This document shows, one piece after another, positions 1 to 12,087 of a DNA stretch of 64,000 nucleotides. The DNA is from Hoplostethus atlanticus (lineage: Eukaryota > Chordata > Actinopteri > Trachichthyiformes > Trachichthyidae), in NCBI GenBank assembly GCA_034670405.1, contig JAXDDX010000125.1, forward strand, positions 124,001 through 188,000, written 5' to 3'. Each line of letters begins with the position of its first letter. Within the stretch, counting starts at the first letter, position 1. Under the pieces are notes generated by a model. The model ran no database searches. It worked only from the letters and a program-made list of their open reading frames with translations, and was not told the origin of the DNA. A program made the position numbers and the translations under genes.

Positions 1-90
1 GTAAGTGCCTAACAACCACATAGCAACACCCTAACAACCAGTAGTAATACCCTAGCAACAACCTAGTAACACCTTATCAACCACTCACTC
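1..90. repeat. Degenerate CCTAGCAAC minisatellite remnant
   Basis: Imperfect units of the form ACCCTAGCAAC / CACCTTATCAAC / ACCTAGTAAC run from the window edge. They are the same unit type as the large array at 33.76-34.43 kb. The left part lies outside the window. Confidence 0.6.
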
Positions 91-1324
<1,234 letters not shown>

Positions 1325-1730
1325 TCACTGAAAACCTCTTGAAGTCCTACAGAAACCTCATAGATAGCTCTACCAGGATTCATCAGGTTGGCCACATGCA
1401 GTGATAAACACAGGCTGATTGAGTGATGGAGATAAAAACTCACTTTAAAAAAAACTGTATGAAGAAGAAACCGAGAAAGTTCTATTAAACAAACTGGTTC
1501 CTCTCACAAACTTAATTTCTTCACCTTGACTGTCCAACAGACAGTCCTCTTGTTCTCTGGCTGTATAGCACTAAAGCTGTGGAATTTCAAATCTAGTCAA
1601 GCTCTGAATGATTAGGGATCATTCAGAGCATCCATCTTCAATTGGATCCCCTGTTATCAAAAAACTGTTAATGGAATGTAGAAATGTTGTACTGAAGTTA
1701 AACATTGCTTTAAGCTAATTCTCTGTGGGG

Positions 1731-1880
1731 ACATGGCAGCAGGATGATCTAGTAGTTAAAGAGACCACGCTGTAATCAGAAGGTCAGTGGTTCATTCCTA
1801 GCTACAGTTAAGACATGAGCAAAGCATGAACCACTGTCACTCACTGCTCTGCTGAGGGCCTCAGATAAAATGTAATGTAA
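1731..1880 (+). repeat. tRNA-derived SINE (degenerate)
   Basis: It contains an A-box-like 'tctagtagttaaagagac' and a B-box-like 'ggtcagtggttcattcc', the internal RNA polymerase III promoter layout of tRNA-derived SINEs. A tail with 'ctctgctgagggcctcagat' follows. Related copies lie at 49195-49330 (+) and 45480-45590 (-). Confidence 0.6.
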
Positions 1881-2153
1881 GTGAGGAGATCCTTGTGTTT
1901 ACAGTTTTTGCCGATTGCTTACACGCTGAAAGTGAATGCTTAGACAAAAGCATCAAAACCTTAACTTTTGTAACCATGCCTTACACATTTTATGCTTTGC
2001 ACTTCGTTCTGCAACACACTTCTTGCAAAACACTACACTGTTTCTTACATCAGACACTTCGTTCAAGAATGAAATCTCTTGCAATCATTGTGAGCCTTAG
2101 AACTACAAATAGACCTCAGGTAAGCTCACCTCTTTTGTGAGAACTTTGCAAAC

Positions 2154-2392
2154 ATGGAGGCAGTGAGAGCTAGAGGAAGATAGAAAGGAGTAGGAGGAGG
2201 AGAACAAGGACAAGAACAAAGAAGGGCACCAGGCAATAGACGGAGACATATCTCCGACAACATTAAGGCCACTTTGGTGGACCATGTCATAAATCATGGC
2301 CTGACGATGAAGGAGGCTGAGCAGAGAGTCCAGCCCAACCTGAGTCGCTACACGGTAGCATCCATAATACGGACATTTAGACTGGAGAACAG
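2154..2392 (+). pseudogene. Transposase N-terminal exon (helix-turn-helix), inactivated
   Basis: From the ATG at 2154 the frame has a TAG stop after nine codons. It then reads an arginine-rich stretch and 'RRHISDNIKATLVDHVINHG' followed by 'LTMKEAEQRVQPNLSRYTVA' and 'SIIRTFRLENR'. This is a paired-like helix-turn-helix typical of Tc1/IS630 transposase N-termini. The exon ends at a GTATGT donor. It continues at 7617 with 'RSARRPPEGRRQRLF', and the intervening intron holds the L2 pair. The early stop and missing downstream exons make it non-functional. Confidence 0.65.
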
Positions 2393-2594
2393 GTATGTCT
2401 TCAACTTTCTACACTAGACTGTACCTATGTAATTGTTGCACATCATTCTGCATCACAGTACAATACAATGTAGTCCTACAATATTAGGTCTATGCTCCTC
2501 AGTGAACAAAAAAAAAATAGGTATAGTGCTGTGAAGTACATGTAATACAGTTTTGATGTTACTGTATACAGTATGACAGTACAGTATGTAAAAA
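2393..2594. other. Intron of the Tc1/IS630-type transposon, left part
   Basis: Sequence between the transposase donor at 2393 and the L2 3' end at about 2595. It has 'acagtatgac' repeats and no coding signal. Confidence 0.5.
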
Positions 2595-3195
2595 AGAATC
2601 AAATCACATTTATTTGTATAGCCCTTAATCACGTTACAGTCTCTAAGGGCTTCACAGTGCCCAACATGTGAAAATAATAAATGATTAGTACACGACATCC
2701 CCCAGCCTTAGACCCTCACAGAGGACAAGGAAAAACTCCCACAAAACCTTATAGGGAAAATTGGGAGAAACCTTGGGAGGGGCTACTCAGAGAGGGATCC
2801 CCCTACCAGGACGGTTGGGCGTGCAATAGATGCCGAGTTTGGGCAGGCAGCGTATACACAATGCATAAAAGTTTATTGTGGTGGGACATCCAGATCTGAT
2901 GGGGCAGCATCACAGCAACGGCAACTCTGCCGGGCTGCAGCCTGGAACAGATAGGAGACACACCCACACACACCCATACACACACTCTCACTCACACAGA
3001 CAAACATGACCAGCGTGAGTGGACAGGAGCAGGTAGACCAGGAGAATAGGGCATGTAGGTAGGATGCTAGAATCCATCGGCAAGACCCTGAGCTAGGATG
3101 AGCTAACTGGTCTAGCCTTACTCTGAGAAGAGACTGAGCCACTCCCTCAAGGCTGGTCAAATGACAGAGAGAATAAATGGGTTTTTAGCCTTGAC

Positions 3196-4251
3196 TTAAA
3201 GACTTCGATTCGATTGAGGCAGGCAGACTGTTCCATAGATAGGGAGCCCGGTAAGAAAAGGCTCTGTTACCTGCAGTTTTCTTTTTAACTGCTGGGATAG
3301 ACAGGTAGCCAGCGTCTGACGGCGCGTGGCGCGTGGCGGTTTATATGGTTTAATCAAATCAGATAAATAGGACGGTGCCATCCCATGTAATGATTTATAT
3401 GTAAGTAAAAGCACCTTAAAGTCACACCTGGCCTGAAGTGGTAGCCAGTGTAACGAGGATAGAATGGGAGTTATATGGTCGAATTTCCTAGTTTTGGTCA
3501 GGATTCTGGCAGCAGCATTCTGGACCAGTTGTAGTTTTTTAGTGCGCCCAGTAGGTAAGCCCAAAAAAAGGACATTGCAATAATCGATTCTTGATGATAC
3601 AAAGGCATGTACTAACATTTCTGTGTCTGCCTCTGTTAGCATGGGTCGAATTTTGGCAATATTGCGAAGATGATAAAACGTTGTTTTAGTGGTCTCCTTA
3701 ATGTGCAACTCGAATGAGAGGGTAGGGTCAAATTTTACCCCAAGGTTTTTAACGTATGGGCTCTGGAGATTACACAAAGTTGAGAGTAGTATTCTCAAAT
3801 AAGTGTCTATTATTATTGGTCCCACAATCAGCATCTCAGTTTTGCTGCCATTAAGAAGTAGGAAGTTTAGGGACATCCAAGATTTGACCTCTGATAGGCA
3901 GGCCTCTAGTTTTTGGAATTGGGTGTTATCGGTTGGTTTGACTGGTATGTAAATTTGGGTGTCATCGGCGTAGCAATGGAAGTAAATGCCAAATTTGCGA
4001 ATGATGCCACCAAGTGGTAGCATATAGATAGAGAATAGCAGTGGTCCTAGGACAGAGCCTTGTGGGACACCAAAGTCCATATTGCAACACTCTGAGGTCA
4101 TGTTGTTGTAAAAGACGCGATGTGTTCTATCGAGTAAATAAGACCTAAACCAAGAAAGGGCTGATCCCCGGATACGAATATAATGTTCAAGACGGTTCAG
4201 GAGTATCGTATGATCAATTGTGTCGAAGGCTGCACTCAGGTCAAGTAGCAA
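3196..4251 (-). pseudogene. L2 reverse transcriptase, C-terminal part
   Basis: An open frame of 351 codons covers RT motifs in order: [13 protein letters not shown] (first catalytic Asp), [28 protein letters not shown] (the catalytic Asp pair), LNGSKTEML and the connection/C-terminal region ending [20 protein letters not shown]. The protein would reverse-transcribe the element's own RNA at a nicked target. The endonuclease and the start of RT lie elsewhere or are lost. The frame is open because it is cut from a longer ORF2, so there is no true start codon here. Near-identical sequence in the plus orientation at 5630-6715 indicates a recently active family. Confidence 0.85.
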
Positions 4252-4256
4252 TAGTG

Positions 4257-7020
4257 CTCATTCTACTTAGCAGTACTTTACCGCCCACCTGGGCCCTATT
4301 CGCTCTTCTTAGAAGAGTTCTCCAATTTCATTTCGGACTTAGTGACCCGAGCTGATAATATTCTCATTATCGGTGATTTTAACATTCACCTGAATAATTC
4401 CACCGATCCTCTCAGTAAGGCCTTCCTAGATCTTATTGATACTTGCGGCCTCACTCAATTTGTTAATGAACCAACCCACCATGGCGGCAACACCCGTGAC
4501 CTGGTTCTGACCCGTGGCATTCCTGTTTCTGCTTTAGTGGTCTCCTCTTATGTGCCCGCCCTATCTGATCACTATTTCATTAAATTTGAAATCGAATTGA
4601 TCTTCCCACGCCAAAAGTGTGAAGATACATATATTAGCCGTCGTATTAATGCCACTACGGCCTCGTTACTATCTGAAAAACTGCCCAGTTTTCTCGTACC
4701 ACTCTCTGGTCATGTTGGCTCACTCGACAATTTCGCCAACGAACTAAACGCTAGCCTTACCAACGCGCTTGACTCAATCGCCCCGTTAGTCACTAGAAAA
4801 CACCACGCTAGGAAGTTTGCACCGTGGTTTACCCATGACACTCATGCACTTAAACAAGCCTGTAGAAAACTAGAACGTAAATGGCGATTGACCAAACTTG
4901 AAGTCTTCCGGCTTGCTGGAATGATAGCTTGCTAAATTATAAATGTGCACTCTCGTCAGCCAAAACTGCACACTTCTCTAGGTTAATCAGTGCAAATAAA
5001 AACCCAAAATTTCTATTCGACACTGTTACTAAGCTAACATGGAATCCCTCCCCCTCTGATAGCTTTCTGTTTTCTCCGAATGATTCCATGTCCTTTTTTA
5101 GTCAGAAAATCACGCTGATTAGAGATGAGATCACCAGTACACTCTCTACTGGTGGTGCCGTCTCACCCCTGAAAAGTCCACTTGGTGTTTCCCGGGCTGA
5201 ATGTCTTTTCTCACAGTTTGATTTAGTTTCCTTAGACTCTCTCACCAAGCTAACTCTGTCTTCGAAACCCACGACCTGCATGCTAGACCCTCTGCCTGCT
5301 AAACTGCTTAAAGAAGTTTTCCCTATCCTAGGACCCTCCATTCTCTATATGATCAATCGGTCGCTGTCCACTGGCACTGTGCCCTCCGCCTTTAAAACGG
5401 CCGTGATCAAGCCACTACTGAAAAAAACGAACCTTGACCACGAAGTACTTCAGAACTATAGACCAATCTCAAATCTGCCGTTCCTCTCCAAATTACTTGA
5501 ACGAACAGTAGCCAGTCAACTTACAGATTTTTTGTCAAAAAATAACCTACTTGATCCCTTCCAATCTGGCTTTAGAGGTAAATTACCTTTTGTTAGCTAT
5601 TGACTCCAACTCAACCTCAGCACTATTGCTACTTGACCTGAGTGCAGCCTTCAACACAATTGATCATACGATACTCTTGAACCGTCTTGAACATTATATT
5701 GGTATCCGGGGATCAGCCCTTTCTTGGTTTAGGTCTTATTTACTCGATAGAACACATCGCGTCTTTTACAACAACATGACCTCAGTGTTGCAATATGGAC
5801 TTTGGTGTCCCACAAGGCTCTGTCCTAGGACCACTGCTATTCTCTATCTATATGCTACCACTTGGTGGCATCATTCGCAAATTTGGCATTAACTTCCATT
5901 GCTACGCCGATGACACCCAAATTTACATACCAGTCAAACCAACCGATGACACCCAATTCCAAAAACTAGAGGCCTGCCTATCAGAGGTCAAATATTGGAT
6001 GTCCCTAAACTTCCTACTTCTTAATGGCAGCAAAACTGAGATGCTGATTGTGGGACCAGCTAGACATAGACACTTATTTGAGAATACTACTCTCAACTTT
6101 GATAGTTGTGTAATCTCCCAGAGCCCATACGTTAAAAACCTTGGGGTAAAATTCGACCCTACCCTCTCATTCGAGTTGCACATAAAGGAGATCACTAAAA
6201 CAGTGTTTTATCAGCTTCGCAATATTGCCAAAATTTGACCCATGCTAACAGAGGCAGACACAGAAATTTTAGTACATGCCTTTGTATCATCCAGAATCGA
6301 TTATTGCAATGTCCTTTTTTCGGGCTTACCTACTGGCCTACCTACTAAAAAACTACAACTGGTCCAGAATGCTGCTGCCAGAATCCTGACCAAAACTAGG
6401 AAATTCGACCATATAACTCCCATCCTGTCCTCATTACACTGGCTACCAATTCAGGCCAGGTGTGACTTTAAGGTGCTTTTACTTACATATAAATCATTAC
6501 ATGGGATGGCACCATCCTATTTATCCGATTTGATTAAACCATGTAAACCGCCACGCGCCCTCAGATCTCAGGACGCTGGCTACCTGTCTATCCCAGCAGT
6601 CAAAAAGAAAACTGCAGGTAACAGAGCCTTTTCTTACCGGGCTCCCAGCTATGGAACAGTCTGCCTGCCTCAATTAGAGAGGCAGGCTCTATCAAAGTCT
6701 TTAAGTCAAGGCTAAAAACCCATTTATTCTCTGTCATTTGACCAGCCTTGAGGGAGTGGCTCAGTCTCTTCTCAGAGTAAGGCTAGACCAGTTAGCTTAT
6801 CCTAGCTCAGGGTCCTGCCGATGGATACTAGCATCCTGCCTACATGTCCTATTCTCCTGGTCTACCTGCTCCTGTCCACTGACGCTGGTCATGTTTGTCT
6901 GTGTGAGTGAGAGTGTGTGTATGGGTGTGTGTGGGTGTGTCTCCTATCTGTTCCAGGCTGCAGCCCGGCAGAGTTGCCGTCTGCGTGGTCCCCCCTCCTA
7001 GGACGATGCTGATTTGATTT
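4257..7020 (+). mobile_element. L2 LINE (plus strand) inserted into the minus-strand L2
   Basis: The left junction breaks the minus-strand L2 inside its RT at '...aatagtgct'. The right junction follows a 'ctgatttgattt' tail, after which the interrupted L2 resumes with 'gttgagttggagtc'. A few bases of the target are missing rather than duplicated. The inserted copy starts inside the endonuclease (5'-truncated) and lacks much of the usual 3' UTR. The pair forms a very large inverted repeat. Confidence 0.8.
4342..6715 (+). pseudogene. L2 ORF2 (endonuclease + reverse transcriptase), disrupted
   Basis: The endonuclease C-terminal motifs are visible (ILIIGDFNIHL, THHGGNTRDLVLTRG, LSDHYFIKF), followed by the linker, then RT ([57 protein letters not shown]) and the C-terminal region. 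The frame breaks near 4930, near 5575 (a deletion of about 40 nt after DPFQSGFR, compared with the minus copy), near 5795 and at a TGA at 6237. It is therefore a dead copy, although sequence identity to the surrounding L2 is high. Confidence 0.85.
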
Positions 7021-7024
7021 GTTG

Positions 7025-7571
7025 AGTTGGAGTCAATAGCTAACAAAAGGTCATTGACCACTCTCGTGAGTGCAGTTTCAGTCGAGTGAAAGGATCTAAA
7101 GCCAAATTGGAAGGGATCAAGTAGGTTATTTTTTGACAAAAAATCTGTAAGTTGACTGGCTACTGTTTGTTCAAGTAATTTGGAGAGGAACGGCAGATTT
7201 GAGATTGGTCTATAGTTCTGAAGTACTTCGGGGTCAAGGTTCAGTTTTTTCAGTAGTGGCTTGATCACGGCCGTTTTAAAGGCGGAGGGCACAGTGCCAG
7301 TGGACAGCGACCGATTGATCATATAGAGAATGGAGGGTCCTAGGATAGGGAAAACTTCTTTAAGCAGTTTAGCAGGCAGAGGGTCTAGAATGCAGGTCGT
7401 GGGTTTCGAAGACAGAGTTAGCTTGGTGAGAGTCTAAGGAAACTAAATCAAACTGTGAGAAAAGACATTCAGCCCGGGAAACACCAAGTGGACTTTTCAG
7501 GGGTGAGACGGCACCACCAGTAGAGAGTGTACTGGTGATCTCATCTCTAATCAGCATGATTTTCTGACTAA
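7025..7571 (-). pseudogene. L2 ORF2 linker and RT N-terminal part
   Basis: In the minus frame this reads IRDEITSTLSTGGAVSPLKS and, after a frameshift near 7430-7370, MINRSLSTGTVPSAFKTAVI, NYRPISNLPFLSKLLEQTVA and FHSTETALTRVVNDLLLAID. It is the 5' part of the same minus-strand L2 copy whose 3' part is at 3196-4251. The copy is 5'-truncated at about 7571. Confidence 0.8.
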
Positions 7572-7616
7572 CCTAAGAACCTAACCAATGACATCATGTT
7601 CTTGCATTTTCTACAG

Positions 7617-7727
7617 ATCGGCCAGGCGACCTCCTGAGGGTAGAAGGCAACGTCTGTTCACCCATGAACAGGAACTGGCCATTGTCAATATAGTGTTGGC
7701 AAACAACACCATCCGCCTACATAAATG
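7617..7727 (+). pseudogene. Transposase second exon (Tc1/IS630-type)
   Basis: It follows a good acceptor (ttgcattttctacag) and reads RSARRPPEGRRQRLFTHEQE then LAIVNIVLANNTIRLHK up to a GTAAGT donor. This is the second half of the DNA-binding region of the transposase whose first exon is 2154-2392. The splice sites and continuous phase across 5.2 kb show that the L2 insertions fell in the transposon's intron. No catalytic exon follows. Confidence 0.6.
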
Positions 7728-7734
7728 GTAAGTG

Positions 7735-8005
7735 GTAAATGGACTGCACTTATATAGCCCTTTTCTGGTCTTTCCGACCACTCAAAGCGCTTTACATTAC
7801 ATTGACATTCACCCCATTCACACACACTGATGGCAGGAGGCTACCATGCAAGGTGCCAACCTGAACATCAGGGGAATCTAATCATTCATACACACTCACA
7901 CACCGAAGGCGCAGCTTCGGGAGCAATTTGGGGTTCAGTATCTTGCCCAAGGACACGTCGACATGCGGACTGGAGGAGCCGGGGATCGAACCTCCGATCT
8001 TCTGA
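7735..8005. repeat. Common teleost interspersed repeat ('cttatatagccc...')
   Basis: It begins 'ggactgcacttatatagccc' and ends 'ggagccggggatcgaacctc', with 'ctcaaagcgctttacattac' between. This layout is frequent in fish genomes. It was inserted in the transposase intron region. I do not assign the family. Confidence 0.55.
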
Positions 8006-8135
8006 AAGTGTTTGCTTTTGCAAGAGATGTGATGTTTTGCATGTTGTGTGTGTGCTTTGGGGTTTTGTGTGTAGAGTTGTGAGAAAATGAGCCATAGTTT
8101 CAGAAATTGTGTGTAAGCAATTTTAAAAAACTAAT

Positions 8136-8320
8136 AGTTGTATACTTGCCCCCTTACTCCCCATTTCTCAATCCGATTGAGAAATTCTTTTCGGCTTTCA
8201 TTTTGACATAGAGGTGAGATGTTTATCTCACCTAGTATTGTGTCTTATTTGGCTTGTGTGTAGAGTTTTGACACAATGAGACAAATTCTGCAACAAGTGT
8301 GTAAGCAATTGCAAAAAACT
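8136..8320 (+). mobile_element. Second right end of a Tc1/IS630-type element with transposase C-terminal scrap
   Basis: The plus frame from about 8139 reads YLPPYSPFLNPIEKFFSAF, the conserved third-acidic-residue block of Tc1/IS630-type DDE transposases. It then stops. The segment ends in 'gtgtgtaagcaattgcaaaa', the same terminal repeat as at 8110-8131. Two tandem right ends suggest that a nested copy or an abortive transposition product was retained. Confidence 0.6.
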
Positions 8321-8325
8321 AATGT

Positions 8326-9456
8326 CTGAACTGGTCAACCTGTAGAGCTCTGCATTGAGTTGAGTGCTGGCAGACCATTAAAGCATAAACAAAACCAAAT
8401 AGAATATAAACTAAGAAGACAGCTGGAAACTGAGCCTTAAATATGGGATTTTATGATTCTAAATGTAATAGTGTCCATTTGCACTTCAGCAATCAGCTGT
8501 TACAGCTCTTTCTGTGAGCATGTGTGTGTTCCCTTCCCCCACAGACAGAGATTTTGAAAAAAGATGGTTCAAAGAAGGTAGTACAAGTCTTTTGTCGGGA
8601 GAAAGGTTTTTGTGGGGTGCTGAATTTTGTGCATAGTCTGTATGACAAACTGAGGAGATGCGAAAATTCCATAGTGTAAGGGGTACAGATCCACGTTTCA
8701 CTAGCTAAAAGGAAAAATTACAATTGGGAAGCAATTGGGCCATGGGTGCGAATGTGTAACAGAGCAACTGATTGGGCACCAGCCAATGAAGGAAAAGGGG
8801 TTTTATACTCACCTTTGGTTAAAGCATACAGTGTTCCATATCAACAGGGGTGCAAACTTGTCACCTTTAGGCAAAATTCACCGTTTTTTTACCTCAAAAT
8901 AGGTCATCCACGTAAATTATGTAGATCTGCAAAACAAAATATTTTTTGGGGGTGGGGGGGGGGGGGGGGGGGGGGCGGGTGTCTACGTCTCATCCAAGTC
9001 ATCTGCAAGTAGGCATCACATTTTCTGTCGTGAATCTACTGAAGCTGCTTCAGGCAGCTAGCTACACTTCCAGGCAGCATGGAACACACTCACGGTAAGC
9101 AACCCGTTGGTAAGGTTAGGTTTCTTGTAGCTTGCTAAGGTAGCTAGCCAAGTTATCTATGGCACTTTTCCATTGACCAGTATGGCATGGTACAGGACGG
9201 CAAGCATGTTATCTGACCCGTGCCGTGTTGCCTGCACGGCAAGGTAATGGAGAAGCGCCACTCATAATGCCTTATTTCTCTTTAAATGCCTTTTTATACC
9301 TTTAATGTTTTAATATGCCTTTTTATTCCTATGTAAAGCACTTTGAGTTGCCATTGTGTATGAAATGTGGTATACAAATAAACTTGCCTTAGCATCACAT
9401 TTGACCAGTCCAGGTAGCCTAACTTTACCACTCACCTGCTTCAATTTGTTTTCAGA
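8326..9456. other. Non-coding intronic DNA with G-run and LINE tail
   Basis: No gene is recognised. A long G-rich run lies at about 8949-8976. At 9150-9250 is 'ttttccattgaccagtatgg', a motif seen at the ends of fish DNA transposons. At 9300-9395 a segment reading 'tgtaaagcactttgagttgc' and ending in aataaa resembles a retroelement 3' tail. Confidence 0.5.
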
Positions 9457-9868
9457 ATGAGAGAATTTGAGGAGGAGGATGCCCTTACTGTGGCTCAACT
9501 AGAGGCAGGAATCAGATGCAAATGGAGCTGGTCCTGGCTGAAGCTAGACTCAAAGAGAGATGTAAAGGGAAAAGTGTTCCCACTGTCACAGTTTAAGAAA
9601 ATAGAGAAAGCAGGCCATGCCCGATGCAGCCTCTGCTGCAAAGAGAAGGGCTCCCATGCCCTTTTGGCACACTAAAACAGAAAAAACATAGCCAAAAGGT
9701 GGTGACTATTATGACCACACATAGTGTCATATCAATGTCAGCAACTCAGGGGCCATCAACTCAGGACCCATCACAGCAGGGCCCATCAATGCAGGGCCCT
9801 GAGCAGATGAGGGAAAGAGTGATGGTACCAGTACCCCTGTTTGAAAGGGTAGCAAATGCAGAGGTGAG
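9457..9868 (+). pseudogene. hAT-like ZBED protein, N-terminal exon (frameshifted)
   Basis: From ATG 9457 the frame reads MREFEEEDALTVAQLEAGIR followed by KWSWSWLKLDSKRDVKGKVF and a zinc-finger half 'HARCSLCCKEKGSHALLAH'. It then hits TAA. Shifting frame at about 9670 restores KKHSQKVVTIMTTHSVISMS and a Ser/Gln/Pro-rich linker up to 'ERVANAEV' and a GTGAGT donor at about 9869. The CxxC...H layout is a BED-type finger as found in hAT transposases and their domesticated relatives. It is the start of a gene whose later parts lie at 12088-12606, 12720-12978, 16440-16917 and 17646-17890, separated by insertions. The frameshift makes it a pseudogene. Confidence 0.55.
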
Positions 9869-10016
9869 TGTTGGTTAGCCAGTATGTGCTAGTAGTCATC
9901 TATATTGATATAGATCATTAAAGTCTTAAGCCTAGACTTTGATAGTAGAATAGCAGAATAGTAAGTCCCCCAAGGATGCCCCACAGTACAGTGAATCGCA
10001 AGTGGTAACAAAGAAA

Positions 10017-12087
10017 TGTAGTGTATGCAGGAAACATCAACCCCCCCCCCCCCTCTTCGGACCATACAAAATACACAGCAACACCCAAAGACTAACACAT
10101 TCCTGTCCCAGGGCCTTCCTATGAGGTCAAGACCCCTGCTGTGCTCCCAGGAACCCCCTTTGCAGCAAAAGGTGGATTTCCCCCATAAAGCCGCCAAAAA
10201 GTAACACTTTGCAGGTTCAACCAGCCCGCTCTGGTGCCATTAGGAGATGGGACCGATGATAAGGGCCGGGGAAATGTGCCTACTTTGCATTCCAAGGGAG
10301 ACACAGAATGAGAACAAAGGAACTCTGCAATACACTCTGTATGTGTATGCTTTCTGTATGTGTTTTATTAGATTTGAACACCACATCCTGTGGCAGATGA
10401 TGCACCCTACTCCTCAATGTATTATCTTGGTTATTCAAGGCACACAGAATGTGTTATCAGGACTTTTGGTTTACTCGCCAGTATTTTGTGGTAAGACAGT
10501 GATGTTTGGTGTCATACAAACCCATTTGTTGTAAGGTGATTAAATATGTCATTGGCATCCCCAAAGGATCAGGAAAAATTATGTTTTCCAAACCTGAGCT
10601 GGAAATGCAGTTTTAGGGAATGGTAATCACCGGTCATCAGGTTGTAAAACTGATGCATGCAAATGAGGGAAATGAGGGACAATAGTCCCAAAATACACCG
10701 TCTTACTTGAAGGAATGAACAGACGATAGTCCCAACATACACCGTCTTACTTGAAGGAATGAACAGACGATAGTCCCAAAATGTAACGGAAAAGTGCTCC
10801 TTCCAGTGTCCGTGACGTCATTGGCAGGAAGGCTCTTGATGACAATGCTCAAAACATGCCTATCATGAAAAATGATATTTCACATGCAAAATATCTATAT
10901 CAAAATATCTAAGTTCATCTATGCTGAAAAACTGTGGCAGCGTTGGTCTGCATAGAGTAAGCACAACGTGATTTTCAATTAACGTAAAACACACCGCTGC
11001 TGAAAAGTTACCCAATGTAAACAAGGTGCTACTTGCCTGACATTCTCTTAAAGTGGTACCCACCCTTTTAATGTAGCCTAATGTTAGCAAAAGGGAAATC
11101 TGCATGGGTGTTACAATACCATAAAACCTTCTCAGCCCTTGACTCTCTCACGAACTCGAACAAACAAGGAGAACAACTCCTGCAACGGGCGAATGGGCAA
11201 GTCCAAGAAACTCAGGCGGAAAATCATCAAGAAACATCAAGGAACATCAAGAAACTCAACTTGACCTGCAGCCCGTCCTGTAACTAAGTTTGAACCTGGC
11301 TCACAGCTCTTCTCTCAGCTCAAGTACCAGACCAGCGCCAGAGTGAATCTCAATCTCAATCAATTGAGTTCACTCCAGCTGATCCAGAAACCAAGAAGCC
11401 AGCCGCTACTCTACTCTGCTCCCTGAACGACGTGAGTCAAAACATTGACCTATCCCTCTATCTCCACTGAGGTGAACTGTTGGCACAACGAATTCGACGG
11501 ACAACACCCCCCCCCCCCCCCCGACCGCACTCCACTACGGCCCTCCTGACATCGACTGGTGTGTGTGCTTACCTGTCTACTGCGACTGTGCAACGGTTAC
11601 CACGGAGACAGGACGCCGCTCACACCCTGCAAAACCTTCTTGTTGATGCACGGGTGATGCAAAGGCAGTGTTGAACTGTGAAAGTGAGGTTAGAACACCC
11701 TCTCTCTCTCTCCACTATTCTCTGTCCTTTCCCTTCTATCCCAAGTCTCCCGGAAACAGTCAGCTGTCCTCCAAGCCATCTTTCGCTATTGCCATATTAC
11801 CGCAATTAGATGCATTACAGCTCAGGTCATTTTGTGTGTGCCAAGTTCCTTAACATTGATTGCAATATCATTTGCCACTGCTATTTGCCATATCCTCTGC
11901 CACTATTATTTATCATACCATTTGCCAAATGTTGCTTGCCATCCTATTTTCCAGTTTTTCTTGCCATTATTTGTGTTAGTTTAGTTTACCTTTATCCTTC
12001 TTTTGTGTGTTAGTTGTTTTACATAGTTAATAAACCTTTGCATTTATAAAGAACTGACTTTTGTGTGTTATTGATATATCCTGGACA
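10017..12087 (+). mobile_element. LTR-like element, copy 1 (possible solo LTR)
   Basis: It starts TGTAGTGTATGCAGG and ends ATATATCCTGGACA (TG...CA). A polyadenylation-like signal, gttaataaacctttgc, lies about 60 nt before the end. There is no coding frame of note. An inverted copy, which lacks about 430 nt, is at 13671-15346. The ends and the signal layout fit a long retrotransposon or endogenous retrovirus LTR. I could not find a convincing target duplication, so the assignment is tentative. Confidence 0.45.
10672..10790. repeat. 57-bp-type tandem repeat in LTR-like copy 1
   Basis: The unit 'acaccgtcttacttgaagga' followed by 'atgaacagacgatagtccca' occurs twice in tandem. It lies in the ~430-nt part (about 10680-11110) that is absent from the inverted copy. 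Such direct repeats are common in the U3 region of retroviral LTRs. Confidence 0.6.

Larger units (their letters stand above)
2595..7571 (-). mobile_element. L2-clade LINE, 5'-truncated, split by a second L2
   Basis: The minus-strand copy has its 3' end at about 2595: a tail ending tgatttgattc, with the stem 'gggctatacaaataaatgtg'. The 3' UTR (2600-3190) is followed by the reverse transcriptase C-terminal two-thirds (3196-4251). After an interruption at 4257-7020 come the RT N-terminal part and linker (7025-7571). The two halves read as one protein: ...LLAIDSNST | [18 protein letters not shown].... The family assignment rests on [26 protein letters not shown] and the CYADDTQIY catalytic motif. 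Confidence 0.85.
1902..8131 (+). mobile_element. Tc1/IS630-type DNA transposon, internally deleted and interrupted by L2
   Basis: The left end, CAGTTTTTGCCGATTGCTTA, is preceded by TA. The right end near 8110-8131 ends in the complement of the same motif (gtgtgtaagcaatttt...aaaaact). Between them lie two transposase exons (2154-2392 and 7617-7727) separated by an intron that received the L2 elements. The catalytic middle of the transposase is missing. A second, similar right end follows at 8136-8320. TA target use and a DDE transposase ending in 'SPFLNPIE' point to the IS630-Tc1-mariner superfamily. The exact family is not named with confidence. Confidence 0.6.
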
